DNA of 64,000 nucleotides from Gp1-AA122 sp035631655 (GTDB taxonomy: Bacteria > Acidobacteriota > Terriglobia > Terriglobales > Acidobacteriaceae): NCBI GenBank assembly GCA_035631655.1, contig DASQIH010000216.1, positions 1-64,000 of the forward strand, read 5' to 3'. Position numbers and translations under genes: made by a program. This document shows positions 34,055-42,762 of this stretch, piece after piece (within the stretch, counting starts at the first letter, position 1; the number at the start of each line of letters is the position of its first letter). The notes beneath the pieces are model-generated. The model had not been told where the DNA came from. It did no database searches and worked only from the letters and a program-made list of their open reading frames with translations.

Positions 34055-35740
34055 TTACTGGCCGCTCTGGCTTTTTATTCGTGCCGACTCAAACTCGTCG
34101 CCTTTCTCCCAACCAACTTGCTGAGGCATGCTGGCAGCCTTCCAGCCCAGGGCAAATCCGAAGCGTGCGATGGCGGCGTCGCCCGTGAAGTCCATATCTG
34201 GATGGTACTCATCGCTGGGCTGGTGATAGTGCTTGGCGGTAAAGTCTTCGGCCTGCTGCATGCCCCAGGCCGTGTCGTGGCCTTTATACTTCATGCCTTC
34301 ATTAATGGAGAACGAGGGAACTCCCACGCGCGCCAAACTGAAGTGATCGGAGCGGTAGTAATGCCCAGCCTCCGGCCGCGCATCCGGCCGGATCGTCAGC
34401 CTGAAGTCCTTGGCGGTGGATTGAACCACCGGATAAAACGTCGTCCGCTCCGAGCCGGAAACTTCCGTTTCTTCGGGCGCACCCAGGGGCGGGACATCGT
34501 CAAAGTTCAAATCGAGGCTGATCTTGCCTGCCGGAACGGGCGGGTGCTTGCCCAGATACTCCGAACCTAGCAAACCCTTTTCTTCCCCTGTCACGGAAGC
34601 AAAAATAATCGAGCGTGGCGGCTTCTGGGCCGCACTCGCGTAGGCTCGCGCAATCTCCAGCAGGATGCCGCATCCGGTGGCGTTGTCATCGGCGCCGTTA
34701 TAGATGTTGTCGCCGGATTGGTCCGGCACGATGCCCAGGTGGTCATAATGCGCGGTATACATGACCGCCTGCTCTCTCAATCTGGGGCTGGAACCGGGAA
34801 CAAGTCCAACCACATTGTTGGATTGGAAGCTCCGAACCTTGCTCACAATACGAGCTTCTGCCCTCACAGGAAGAGGAACAGGATGAAAGTTGCGTGAGCG
34901 GGCGTCCGCCATCATCTTGTCCAGGTTCATCCCTACGGAGCTGGCCAGCTTGCGCGCAACCTCCAGCTGAATCCACCCAGCGGCCGTCAGTTTAGGGCCA
35001 CCCTCGGATTTCAAATAGGCTGCTTCCGCCGACCATGAGTTGCGCACCACATCCCATCCGTAACTCGCCATGTCGGTTTTGTGGACTAGGATGACCCCCG
35101 CTGCACCCTTCCGCGCCGCCTCCTCGTACTTATAGGTCCAACGTCCGTAATAAGTCAGCGCCTTACCTTTGAAAAATTTGGGGTCCTCCGAAGGCGGCTC
35201 ATTCACCAGCATCAACAGAACTTTGCCCTTGACATCTGCCCCCTTGTAGTCGTCCCAGTTGTATTCCGGCGCCACGATGCCGTAGCCGACGTAGACCATT
35301 CCGGCATTCAGATCAGACTGGGCCTGCTCCGTCTGGTTCGACACAACGTAGTCGTCCAGCAGCTTCAGATTGATCGCTTGTCCATCCGCCGGAACCAGCG
35401 AAAAAGTGCTTTCCGGCAGGGTAGTGACGCCCACCATCGGAACCTTCTGCATATAAGTTCCGTTGTCACCGGCAGGTTTCAGACCATAAAGCGCGAACTG
35501 GGTGGCCATGTATTCGGCAGCGATATCACCGCCTCGCTGCCCTGTCCCCCGTCCCTCCAGGAGATCGCTCGCCAGAAATCGCACATGCGCCCGGATGTGT
35601 TCGGGGTTGATAGTGTCCAGGGCGGCAAAGGCAACTCCGGGCATCCGAGGCGAAACGGCACGAACTTTCTTACGGGCTGGGGCCGCATACAGTAGACCGC
35701 AAAATAAGACCAACGCGAAGATGACGATAACCTTCCGCAT
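34055..35740 (-). CDS. Secreted M28-family zinc aminopeptidase with PA domain
   Basis: 561 residues. Signal peptide MRKVIVIFALVLFCGLLYAA. A PA insert lies near 140-270. The M28 metal-binding segments are clear: YTAHYDHLG, NGADDNATGCGILLEIA, then VTGEEKGLLGSEYLG (catalytic and ligand Glu) and HYYRSDHFSLARVGVPSF with the final His. It removes N-terminal residues from peptides outside the cytoplasm. It is monocistronic, with a free-standing promoter region of about 300 bases that includes a family A repeat. Confidence 0.92.
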   Translation of the reverse strand: MRKVIVIFALVLFCGLLYAAPARKKVRAVSPRMPGVAFAALDTINPEHIRAHVRFLASDLLEGRGTGQRGGDIAAEYMATQFALYGLKPAGDNGTYMQKVPMVGVTTLPESTFSLVPADGQAINLKLLDDYVVSNQTEQAQSDLNAGMVYVGYGIVAPEYNWDDYKGADVKGKVLLMLVNEPPSEDPKFFKGKALTYYGRWTYKYEEAARKGAAGVILVHKTDMASYGWDVVRNSWSAEAAYLKSEGGPKLTAAGWIQLEVARKLASSVGMNLDKMMADARSRNFHPVPLPVRAEARIVSKVRSFQSNNVVGLVPGSSPRLREQAVMYTAHYDHLGIVPDQSGDNIYNGADDNATGCGILLEIARAYASAAQKPPRSIIFASVTGEEKGLLGSEYLGKHPPVPAGKISLDLNFDDVPPLGAPEETEVSGSERTTFYPVVQSTAKDFRLTIRPDARPEAGHYYRSDHFSLARVGVPSFSINEGMKYKGHDTAWGMQQAEDFTAKHYHQPSDEYHPDMDFTGDAAIARFGFALGWKAASMPQQVGWEKGDEFESARIKSQSGQ

Positions 35741-36056
35741 GATCGCTCCTGAAGGGAATTAGAACGGACTATTGTACGCAAAGCCGACGCGTTTGGCAGG
35801 ACAGGCGGTGCTTCCAACCTGCAGCTCGCTGAGGTAAGACTATTCCGAAATGGAAATTATCCCAACCCGTGGTGTTCACGAATCACAAACAAAGGCTTTC
35901 GCCGATTGTTATTCTGACTACGAATAACCGAATGTCGTCATCCTGAGCCGGGCCTCAGCCCGGCGAAGAGCCTGCCCTGAGCGAGCGAAGCGAGTCGAAG
36001 GATCTCGCGTGCACAACCAATGACTTCCCGCGACCGCGGGATCAGTTCTTGGACCC
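35741..36056. other. Gap with a long family A repeat
   Basis: The repeat occupies 35934-36012; the rest shows no gene. The minus-strand promoter of the M28 peptidase should be near 35760-35850. Confidence 0.5.
35934..36012. repeat. Dispersed repeat, family A (long form)
   Basis: GTCGTCATCCTGAGC, a GGGCCTCAGCCC hairpin, CCTGAGCGAGCGAAGCGAG, then TCGAAGGATCTCGCG. It is the longest version in the window. Confidence 0.7.
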
Positions 36057-36593
36057 TCAACCCGCCCGGAAGTCGCGAACGTCCTCGCCCGGCTTGAAAA
36101 GAGGCACCACACCGGCTCCTAGCTCCTCGGCCGCTTTTTGGTGCATGTCCTCCACGTCTTTACGTGACCATCCGACGCTCGAAATCGCAATCTCCCCATC
36201 TTCTGCAATCCAGAAAACTGTGGGCACGTTCGTGAGGCTGTAGGCGTTCGAGACCGGATACGAATTTGTATCGTCAAGCAATACGGGAAAAGTTATCCCA
36301 TATTCCTGGATGAAAGCGAGCGTATCGCGCTGCTTGTCCTGCGAGACACCGACGATTGTCACTTTCTTGTTGCCGTAGACTTTATATATCCGCTCAAGAT
36401 AAGGCAGAGCGTACTGACAGACAGGGCAGGAGACCTTGAAGAAGGCAACCACAACCGGCCCTCGCGCGAGTGTCTCCTTTAAGGAGAACTTCTTGCCATC
36501 CACGCTCGGCAGCGTAAAATCCGGTGCCGACGTTCCAGGTGTCAAAGCAGCCATCTCTCTCTTTCCTCCGAAAATGGTTCGAAGCCAATTCAT
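36057..36593 (-). CDS. Thioredoxin-like redoxin (AhpC/TSA-TlpA type)
   Basis: 178 residues, no signal peptide. APDFTLPSVDGKKFSLKE opens a peroxiredoxin/TlpA fold; the redox motif is CPVC (in FFKVSCPVCQYALPYLERIY, about 55-58). GVSQDKQRD, FPVLLDD and the cis-Pro segment NVPTVFWI follow. CPVC with two Cys suggests a thiol-disulfide oxidoreductase or bacterioferritin-comigratory-like peroxidase; the substrate is unknown. It starts 19 bases after mutY on the same strand and is probably co-transcribed. Confidence 0.85.
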   Translation of the reverse strand: MNWLRTIFGGKREMAALTPGTSAPDFTLPSVDGKKFSLKETLARGPVVVAFFKVSCPVCQYALPYLERIYKVYGNKKVTIVGVSQDKQRDTLAFIQEYGITFPVLLDDTNSYPVSNAYSLTNVPTVFWIAEDGEIAISSVGWSRKDVEDMHQKAAEELGAGVVPLFKPGEDVRDFRAG

Positions 36594-36611
36594 AGCTTCC
36601 GAAAAACCTCC

Positions 36612-37562
36612 CTATTGGATGACCTGAGTCGCGTGAAGGATTTTCCGTGCCAGACCCGTCAGCGGGAGACCCGCCAGTCGGGAATAGCGTATCCACTGGC
36701 CCTGGACCGACTTTGGCGCTGGGCCGCGGGCCACCCGTACCGTGTAATCCGTAACCGTGACCGAGTGCTTGAGTGTCAGCGCAATTTCGCTATGCCCGTT
36801 CGGCTCCGGCAGTTCCGGCAGTTCCCACATTCCCGGCATCAGGGAGCAGCTTTTCGGACGATGCACTAGGAACACCGCACCCGGGCGGATATCCAGCGCA
36901 TAGCAAATCTCGCGTTTGTGGCGGATCTCAACTTGCCCGCGTGACAATTCGCCGCGTGTGGCGCACTGATCGCATACCGGGCACACCAGGCATTTCGGCT
37001 GCCGTGGCAGGCAGACCGTGGCTCCCAATTCCATCATGGCCTGATTGAAATCTCCCGGGCGCTCCCGGCTCAATAACTTCTGCGCCGTCTTCCAGAGTTT
37101 TTCGCCCGCAAGATTTTCCCCGGTGGTCCGTTGCAGCACACGTTCCACATTGCCATCGACAACGGCGACCGGCTCGTTGAACGCAATGCTGGCAACAGCG
37201 GCGGCCGTATATCTTCCCACCCCCGGCAAAGTTCCTAACTTTCCGGCGGTCGAAGGGAACGTCCCGTCCCTCGCAATCTGTTTTGCAGCCGAATGCAGCG
37301 CTCGCGCCCGCCGGTAATAGCCCAGGCCGCTCCATGCAGCCAAGACAGAAGAAAGACGCGCTGCCGCCAATGCTTGTACAGTCGGAAAACGTGTTAGAAA
37401 TCGCGTGTAATACTCCACCACCACTGCCACCCTGGTTTGTTGCAGCATGATTTCGGCGAGCCACACGTGATACGGATCTCGATCCTTCCGCCAGGGCAGA
37501 TCGCGTTTTTGCCCGTCATACCAGCGAAGCAATCGCTTTCGAAATTGCCGAGTTTTATCCAT
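36612..37562 (-). CDS. mutY: A/G-specific adenine glycosylase
   Basis: 316 residues. It removes adenine mispaired with 8-oxoguanine. The HhH-GPD fold is clear: LPWRKDRDPYHVWLAEIMLQQTRV (catalytic E37), LPGVGRYTAAAVASIAF and VVDGNVERVL (D136). The [4Fe-4S] ligands are C184, C191, C194 and C200 (C-x6-C-x2-C-x5-C). A C-terminal NUDIX-like recognition domain (GAVFLVHRPK, GMWELPELP) is present but shorter than in E. coli MutY (350 residues). It is followed directly by a redoxin gene. Confidence 0.94.
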   Translation of the reverse strand: MDKTRQFRKRLLRWYDGQKRDLPWRKDRDPYHVWLAEIMLQQTRVAVVVEYYTRFLTRFPTVQALAAARLSSVLAAWSGLGYYRRARALHSAAKQIARDGTFPSTAGKLGTLPGVGRYTAAAVASIAFNEPVAVVDGNVERVLQRTTGENLAGEKLWKTAQKLLSRERPGDFNQAMMELGATVCLPRQPKCLVCPVCDQCATRGELSRGQVEIRHKREICYALDIRPGAVFLVHRPKSCSLMPGMWELPELPEPNGHSEIALTLKHSVTVTDYTVRVARGPAPKSVQGQWIRYSRLAGLPLTGLARKILHATQVIQ

Positions 37563-37768
37563 AGATAAGAGATCCGCTTGGGCTATAGATGAAAATCTTG
37601 GGAATTGTAAAGTCGTCGTCAGAACCCTTCAATTGTGACATGATGAAAATCTTTAAATTGCGCCCCCGGTACCTCACGATTGTGCAACGAACGACCCACG
37701 TGAATGCATCCAAAGACTACAGCCAGAATTGGAATGAACGTGCGCGCGGCTAATTCAAGCTACGGCCT

Positions 37769-38257
37769 ATGAAGACAGAATCTGAGACCGACAAGCATAC
37801 CGCGTGCAGCAGGCAATGGTGGCCGTGCATTGCCTTGTTGTTGGTGTTGATTCTTCCTTGCTCGGCACTCGCAGAGCTAGGCGGGGATGTGGCCTCCGTG
37901 CAAGCCGATCAAGCTCACATGAAAGGTATCCGGCGGCTTGCCAGTACGGCCGCCTACACACTGCACCAAATCCAGACACCCTCTGGGACCATTGTCCGCG
38001 AATATGTTTCCCCTGCGGGAAAAGTCTTCGGGGTGGCTTGGCAAGGGCCCTGGCTTCCCGACCTGCGGCAACTTCTCGGCTCGTACTTCGAACCGTACAA
38101 GCAAGCCGCTCAGGCCAGACACACCGGCCATGGCCCCTTGCGGGTTGAAGTGCCCGGACTCGTGGCGCACTCGGCGGGTCATATGCGCTCCTTTGTGGGA
38201 AATGCTTACATCCCCGACCTGTTGCCGTCGGGCGTTCACCCCGAGGACATCCGCTAG
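37769..38257 (+). CDS. DUF2844 exported protein
   Basis: 162 residues. The signal peptide (CIALLLVLILPCSALA) is followed by ELGGDVASVQADQAHM, YTLHQIQTPSGTIVREYVSPAGKVFGVAW, and PDLRQLLGSYF, which match DUF2844. Function unknown. Its stop codon overlaps the GTG of the next gene by one base; DUF2844 and DUF3443 genes often lie side by side, which suggests a joint envelope role. Confidence 0.85.
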   Translation: MKTESETDKHTACSRQWWPCIALLLVLILPCSALAELGGDVASVQADQAHMKGIRRLASTAAYTLHQIQTPSGTIVREYVSPAGKVFGVAWQGPWLPDLRQLLGSYFEPYKQAAQARHTGHGPLRVEVPGLVAHSAGHMRSFVGNAYIPDLLPSGVHPEDIR

Positions 38258-39471
38258 TGAGAGCAGCCGTGCGCAATATTCTCTTGTTCGCCTTATCTCC
38301 GATCCTGTTGTTAGCGGCAGGATGCGGTGGCGGCAGCTCAAGCCCGGGGAGCAACAATAATCCCATTCCCACTTCCGGTCAGAACGTACAGTCCATCGCG
38401 GTCAATTCCGGACCGTTGAACAACTACGCAAATGGAGTTTTCACCAGTGTCACAGTCTGCGTTCCCGGAAGCAGTAATTGTCAGACCATCAATGACGTGC
38501 TGGTAGATACTGGATCGTCGGGCTTAAGACTCTTGTCTTCCGCGCTCACGCTTTCGCTTCCCCAACAAACTGCTTCTGGCGGCAGCTCTGTCGTAGAGTG
38601 TTTTCAATTCCTGGACGGCGTCACTTGGGGCCCCGTGCGAGCGGCAGACATTAAGCTTGCCGGCGAACAGGCCAGTTCCGTGCCCATACAGGTGATCGGC
38701 GACCCTGGCTTTCCCACCGTGCCCAGCAGTTGTACCAGCGCCGGCGCCCCTGAAGACACGCTTCAGAAATTGCTCGCCAACGGGATCCTCGGAATCAGTC
38801 CCTTTCGTCAGGACTGCGGTCCTGCCTGTGCCATAAGCGGCTCTGGGAACCCTGGCCTCTATTACATCTGTCCAGCTTCCGGTTGCACGCAAACCCAAGA
38901 AGGACTTGCTCAACAACTGCAGAATCCAGTGTGGATGTTTTCTCAAGACAATAACGGGCTGGTGGTGGCCCTGCCGAGCGTCCCGGCCACCGGAGCTCCC
39001 AGCCTGAGTGGCTCGCTGATTTTCGGGATTAGTACGCAGAGTAACAATGCGCTGGGATCGGCGAAGGTATTTACCCTGGATGCGAATGGAAATATCACAA
39101 CCTCTTTTCGCGGCCAGTCCTACACCAACAGTTTCATTGACACCGGTTCTAACGGCATTTTCTTCTTGACCAGTACGATCACAGGAATTCCCACCTGCCC
39201 CAGCCCGAATTCGGGTTTCTATTGTCCTTCCAGCACGCAAAATTTGTCCGCCACCCAAATAGGAGCGAATGGAACCAGTGCCAACGTTAGCTTCAGCGTG
39301 GCCAATGCGGATACCCTCTTCGCGACCCCCAATTTTGCATTCAACGATCTGGCTGGAACCAACGCAGGCGTTTTCGATTGGGGCTTGCCGTTCTTCTTTG
39401 GCCACGATGTGTTTATGGGTATCGAGGGGCAGAGTTCTCCCGCTGGTCTGGGCCCTTTTTGGGCGTACTGA
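38257..39471 (+). CDS. DUF3443 lipoprotein with aspartic-protease-like motifs
   Basis: 404 residues from the GTG at 38257; a GTG at 38269 is an alternative. Lipoprotein signal with lipobox LLAAGCGG. Two DTGS segments, LVDTGSSGLRLL (near 83) and FIDTGSNGIFFL (near 290), resemble the two catalytic Asp motifs of pepsin-like aspartic proteases. DUF3443 has no proven activity, so proteolysis is inference. Translation is probably coupled to the DUF2844 gene by the one-base overlap. Confidence 0.82.
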   Translation: MRAAVRNILLFALSPILLLAAGCGGGSSSPGSNNNPIPTSGQNVQSIAVNSGPLNNYANGVFTSVTVCVPGSSNCQTINDVLVDTGSSGLRLLSSALTLSLPQQTASGGSSVVECFQFLDGVTWGPVRAADIKLAGEQASSVPIQVIGDPGFPTVPSSCTSAGAPEDTLQKLLANGILGISPFRQDCGPACAISGSGNPGLYYICPASGCTQTQEGLAQQLQNPVWMFSQDNNGLVVALPSVPATGAPSLSGSLIFGISTQSNNALGSAKVFTLDANGNITTSFRGQSYTNSFIDTGSNGIFFLTSTITGIPTCPSPNSGFYCPSSTQNLSATQIGANGTSANVSFSVANADTLFATPNFAFNDLAGTNAGVFDWGLPFFFGHDVFMGIEGQSSPAGLGPFWAY

Positions 39472-39494
39472 TACACAATTTGGTTGTTTGGCAC

Positions 39495-39950
39495 CTACTT
39501 GGCCGGTTCCGGTGCGGCAGAGTGCGCGATGGCGAGCCAATCCCGCGCATATTGTTGCCACACCGTCATAGCGTGGATAGGCGTGGCCGGCAGCGCCTGG
39601 CCGGCGAGTTTCCCTCGAACCGTGAGAGTGTAGCTGACCACGTAAGTGTTACCATTCAATTCGACTATGAAGTCGCTCAGCGAGTAGTCCTGGATCTCAA
39701 GCTGCTTCCAGCGTTCGATGGCGGCGGCACGATCCAATGTTCCCTCTGGTGTAACCAGGACGTAGGTGCTCGCAAGGTGGGATTCCAGTTCCGGCCAATT
39801 CTTTGCTTTGAGCTGGTGCCAGAACACGCGTTCCAGGGACTCACCGCCGGTCACATCCTTCCACACATGCGGCTTGTGTTCGCGCCACATGGTGCAGCCT
39901 GCCAGCAGCAGCACCAGAGACAACACTAGTCCCATCAACGCCTTCCGCAT
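39495..39950 (-). CDS. Lipoprotein with SnoaL/NTF2-like domain
   Basis: 151 residues. Lipobox LLLAGC places the lipidated Cys at about residue 19. ESLERVFWHQLKAKNWPELESHLA, then YVLVTPEGTLDRAAAIERWKQ and YVVSYTLTVRG, fit the cone-shaped NTF2/SnoaL (DUF4440-like) fold used for small-ligand binding or hydrolysis. The ligand is unknown. It is convergent with the DUF3443 gene. Confidence 0.75.
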   Translation of the reverse strand: MRKALMGLVLSLVLLLAGCTMWREHKPHVWKDVTGGESLERVFWHQLKAKNWPELESHLASTYVLVTPEGTLDRAAAIERWKQLEIQDYSLSDFIVELNGNTYVVSYTLTVRGKLAGQALPATPIHAMTVWQQYARDWLAIAHSAAPEPAK

Positions 39951-40117
39951 GGCGCGATTCTACAGCAAACCTTCTTTCAGACACTCGCGTCCTATCCTTG
40001 CGCCCCGTAGCAGCCCGGATGCCCCGGGCTTGACCCTCGTCTCTGAGCAGGAAATAATGAGCAAGCCTGGTATCCGCGACGCGTGCGTAATGTCCACCGC
40101 GTCCCCACATCTGCAAT

Positions 40118-40339
40118 ATGAAGGACTTCAACCGCAAGGTCGGAGAAGCTGGCGCACGAGTGAACAAGTCCGTGGCCGAGGTGACCGAACGTCTGGAAAA
40201 GGACACTGCCGAGCTAATTGCTTATCTCAACCACGAGGTGGTTCCGGCGGTCCGTTCTCATTCGACCAAAGCCCTGCGGGTAGCGGCCGAGAAGCTCTCC
40301 AAGCTCGCCGATTACCTCGACCAACACAAGCCGGTCTGA
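40118..40339 (+). CDS. Small helical protein upstream of rlpA
   Basis: 73 residues, no signal. MKDFNRKVGEAGARVNKSVAEVTERLEKD, then ELIAYLNHEVVPAVRSHSTKALRVAAEKLSKLADYLD: almost entirely amphipathic helix. Its stop TGA lies inside the CTGA that seems to start rlpA, so the two are translationally coupled. I do not recognise it; the position suggests a role in the envelope or division with RlpA. Confidence 0.65.
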   Translation: MKDFNRKVGEAGARVNKSVAEVTERLEKDTAELIAYLNHEVVPAVRSHSTKALRVAAEKLSKLADYLDQHKPV

Positions 40340-41097
40340 CCGCTCGTGCCTTAGCCATTCTCATCGTGCTCGCTGCCGCGTTTCTCGCCGGCTGCGGCGG
40401 CCACAGACAAGCCAAGGTCAGTGTGCCTCCGCCACCGCCGATCCCACAGCCCGACGCCCAACCTGCTCCGTCCCCTTCTACCCCAGTTCCAGAAACCAAG
40501 GAACCGGAAGAAGATCGGAACACCATCTCCATTCCCGCCGATGCGAAACCGATTTACACGGAAACCGGTATCGCAAGCTGGTACGGGCCTCCCTATCACA
40601 ACCGTCGCGGCTCCAACGGTGAGGTCTACAACATGAACGCCCTGACCGCCGCGCATCGCACCCTCCCACTCGGATCGATCGTCCGTGTAACCAACGTGAA
40701 GACCGGTCACTCTACGCTGGTGCGCATCACGGATCGCGGGCCGTTCATTCCCGGCCGAATTCTGGACCTCTCCCTGGCCGCGGCAAAAAAAGTGGACGTC
40801 TGGAAGCCCGGCCTGGCCACCGTCAAGATTGAAGTAATGAAAACCCCGGCCCCGCTGGACTCCGGCGGACGCTGGGCCGTGCAGATCGGAGCCTTCGAAA
40901 CCAAGCATGCTGCAAGTGATTTGGCCGGGCATCTTTCCCGCCGCTATCACACCGCCGACGTCCTCCAGTTCGCCAGCCCCACAGGCGCCTGGTGGGTAAG
41001 AGTGCGAGTAAAAGATGATGACCGCCGCCGCGCCGAGGAACTCGCCCACGCCACCCAGACTGCCGAAGGCGCAGTTTTCCTGGTCCGACTGGATTAA
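40336..41097 (+). CDS. rlpA: RlpA-family septal lytic transglycosylase with SPOR domain
   Basis: 253 residues if translation begins at CTG 40336, which gives MTARALAILIVLAAAFLAGCGG, a good lipoprotein signal. The open frame reaches much further upstream, through the small gene, and is not used; the GTG at 40366 would cut off the basic residues. After a Pro-rich linker comes the double-psi barrel (GIASWYGPPYHNRRGSNGE, TAAHRTLPLGS, VRITDRGPFIPGRILDLS) with the catalytic Asp in DRGP, then a C-terminal SPOR domain (WAVQIGAFETKHAA). It cleaves glycan strands without stem peptides at the septum. Confidence 0.88.
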   Translation: MTARALAILIVLAAAFLAGCGGHRQAKVSVPPPPPIPQPDAQPAPSPSTPVPETKEPEEDRNTISIPADAKPIYTETGIASWYGPPYHNRRGSNGEVYNMNALTAAHRTLPLGSIVRVTNVKTGHSTLVRITDRGPFIPGRILDLSLAAAKKVDVWKPGLATVKIEVMKTPAPLDSGGRWAVQIGAFETKHAASDLAGHLSRRYHTADVLQFASPTGAWWVRVRVKDDDRRRAEELAHATQTAEGAVFLVRLD

Positions 41098-41116
41098 ACG
41101 ACCCTGAACTTCGACC

Positions 41117-41587
41117 CTAACGGCTGGAATTGGCCGTGCGCTTGCGAATGTAAACGAGCTTCTCCACCGATGCGCACACCTCGCCTGCTTGATCCACGAG
41201 GTCAACGCAGTACGTCCGACCGACCGAACGTTCCTTTTCGAGAGTAGCCCTTATAATTGAGACCTCATCCTCGGTAATCACAAAGCGAGCCTGTAAGGCG
41301 GAGCGCCCCGGTTTTTTGAATTGGATAGTGGCAGCCTTATCCCACACGACGTATTCGGGTCCTAGCACTTTGATCAGCATGAGCATGTAAATAGGATCTA
41401 CCGCCCCATACATGCTTCCGCCAAAAATGGTGCCCACGTAGTTGCGAGTCCGCCAGGAGAGAGGAACGTCCACCCTGATCTCCCGCCAGTCGGACGCGAC
41501 GTAGCTCACCCGTCCGCCAGTACCCCGATAGCAGCCGTACCAGTAAAAAAACCAGCATCGCAGCTTGTGAATGATCGTATTCTTCAT
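41117..41587 (-). CDS. DUF4442 hot-dog-fold protein
   Basis: 156 residues. VDVPLSWRTRNYVGTIFGGSMYGAVDPIYMLML is the DUF4442 version of the thioesterase helix; KAATIQFKKPGRSALQARFVIT and GEVCASVEKLVYIRK are the strand segments. It resembles PaaI-like thioesterases but lacks the usual HGG. It probably binds or hydrolyses an acyl thioester. It is divergent from the HIT gene with overlapping 5' regions. Confidence 0.82.
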   Translation of the reverse strand: MKNTIIHKLRCWFFYWYGCYRGTGGRVSYVASDWREIRVDVPLSWRTRNYVGTIFGGSMYGAVDPIYMLMLIKVLGPEYVVWDKAATIQFKKPGRSALQARFVITEDEVSIIRATLEKERSVGRTYCVDLVDQAGEVCASVEKLVYIRKRTANSSR

Positions 41588-41683
41588 CTTGAAATAACTC
41601 TAGTCGTAAACCAGAGACTGGAGACTGAAACTACTTTTCAGAATCGACTTGAAACTGGAAACCAGAACCTGGAAACTCTCCCC

Positions 41684-42037
41684 ATGCCCGACTACGAACC
41701 CGGCTGTCTTTTCTGTCGTGTTATACGGGGTGAGGCTCCGTCCAAGAAAGTGTACGAAGACGAGCGCACCTTCGCCTTTGAAGATATCAGGCCGCAAGCC
41801 CCCACTCACGTCCTGGTGGTCTCCAAAAGACATATTCGTGGATTAAAAGAGGCGAGGCCTGAGGATTCCGAGACGATCGGCTATTGCCACATAGTAGCCG
41901 CTCAAATCGCCCGCGACCGTGGCATCGAAGACGGCTATCGCACGGTGCTCAATGTCGGGCCGGGCGCCGGACAGAGCGTCTTCCATCTCCATGTCCACCT
42001 CATTGGCGGCCGGCATCTGAAGTGGCCTCCGGGATAG
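41684..42037 (+). CDS. HIT-family nucleotide-binding protein
   Basis: 117 residues from ATG 41684; the open frame upstream is low-complexity repeat (ACTGGAAAC-like). CLFCRVIRGE, AFEDIRPQAPTHVLVVSKRHI and the histidine triad SVFHLHVHLIGGRHL with the nucleophile His are complete. It belongs to the HINT branch, which hydrolyses adenosine phosphoramidates. No partner genes. Confidence 0.93.
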   Translation: MPDYEPGCLFCRVIRGEAPSKKVYEDERTFAFEDIRPQAPTHVLVVSKRHIRGLKEARPEDSETIGYCHIVAAQIARDRGIEDGYRTVLNVGPGAGQSVFHLHVHLIGGRHLKWPPG

Positions 42038-42038
42038 C

Positions 42039-42260
42039 CTATCCCTGCGTGCGGTCGAGGAATTCGGCGTGCCAGGCCATCTGGATAGCTTCCAGCTTAC
42101 CCTCGTTGGACTTCTTGGGATCGTCCGTGAACCCGGGCAACTGAGTCACGTAGCGATGCAGATCGGTGAAGCGCACTTCCAGGGGGTTGAGCTCGGGATG
42201 AGTCTCGGAAAGCAGAATAGCAATGTCGTCTGCATCGTCCCAAGTCAGGTCTTTGGCCAT
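42039..42260 (-). CDS. iscX: IscX, Fe-S cluster assembly regulator
   Basis: 73 residues from ATG 42260 (MAKDLTWDDADDIAILL). The acidic family pattern is clear: HPELNPLEVRFTDLHRYV, then LPGFTDDPKKSNEGKLEAIQMAW. IscX binds IscS and iron and tunes cluster assembly. It is the last gene of the isc operon, 25 bases after fdx. Confidence 0.92.
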   Translation of the reverse strand: MAKDLTWDDADDIAILLSETHPELNPLEVRFTDLHRYVTQLPGFTDDPKKSNEGKLEAIQMAWHAEFLDRTQG

Positions 42261-42284
42261 CGCGCTCCCAGTCAAATGCTGTTC

Positions 42285-42698
42285 TTAGTGTTCTTCGGAG
42301 ACGTAATTTCGATTCCAAGCCGGAATTTCCACCACAATCTTCCCCGCCTTCGTAATCACGGCTTGGCAACCGAGACGGGAGTTTAGCTGGAGATCGGCCG
42401 CCATGTCCAACCGGTCCGCCTCATCATCGTCCATTTCGGATAGGTTCTCAGCCCCTTCTTTGACCCACAGGTGGCAGGTGGTGCAGGCACAATTCCCCCC
42501 ACAAGCATGCTCGAGATGAATGCCGTGGTTGAGCGCCACGTCCAGAATAGAGCCTTCCTTGCCATGGTCCTGGTAGGACAGCTTGCGATGGTCAAAGGTT
42601 ACGGTCCTGCCTTCTGGCAGAAAGGTCACTTGTACGGTCTTCTCCCCAAGAACCTCCGCAGTCGCCGTTCTGCTGTTCTGAATTTTCTCGCCCGCCAT
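42285..42698 (-). CDS. fdx: ISC-type [2Fe-2S] ferredoxin
   Basis: 137 residues, about 25 longer at the N-terminus than E. coli Fdx (111). Ligands are C66, C72, C75 (ACGGNCACTTCHLWV) and C111, in C-x5-C-x2-C-x35-C spacing; C70 is an extra Cys. It supplies electrons for cluster building on IscU. Between it and hscA lies a palindromic repeat that contains the hscA stop codon. Confidence 0.93.
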   Translation of the reverse strand: MAGEKIQNSRTATAEVLGEKTVQVTFLPEGRTVTFDHRKLSYQDHGKEGSILDVALNHGIHLEHACGGNCACTTCHLWVKEGAENLSEMDDDEADRLDMAADLQLNSRLGCQAVITKAGKIVVEIPAWNRNYVSEEH

Positions 42699-42708
42699 TA
42701 CGTTTTTC

Positions 42709-42762
42709 GTAGCGCCGGCGTCTCGCCGGCAAATCTTTCCGGCGCCAGTCGCAAAGCGCTAC
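42709..42762. repeat. Dispersed repeat, family B
   Basis: GTAGCGCCGGCGTCTCGCCGGC, then a second arm ending AAAGCGCTAC. A relative lies at 62498-62571. Its last bases supply the TAG stop of hscA. Confidence 0.65.

Noticed and set aside
38524..39561. 345-codon minus-strand frame
   Set aside because: Antisense to the DUF3443 gene, which has clear motifs and signal peptide.
39766..40335. N-terminal extension of the rlpA frame (443 codons in total)
   Set aside because: It overlaps a better small gene and reads low-quality sequence; a proper lipoprotein signal begins only at 40336.
41590..41683. N-terminal extension of the HIT protein
   Set aside because: It is encoded by low-complexity ACTGGAAAC-type repeats; the family start is at 41684.
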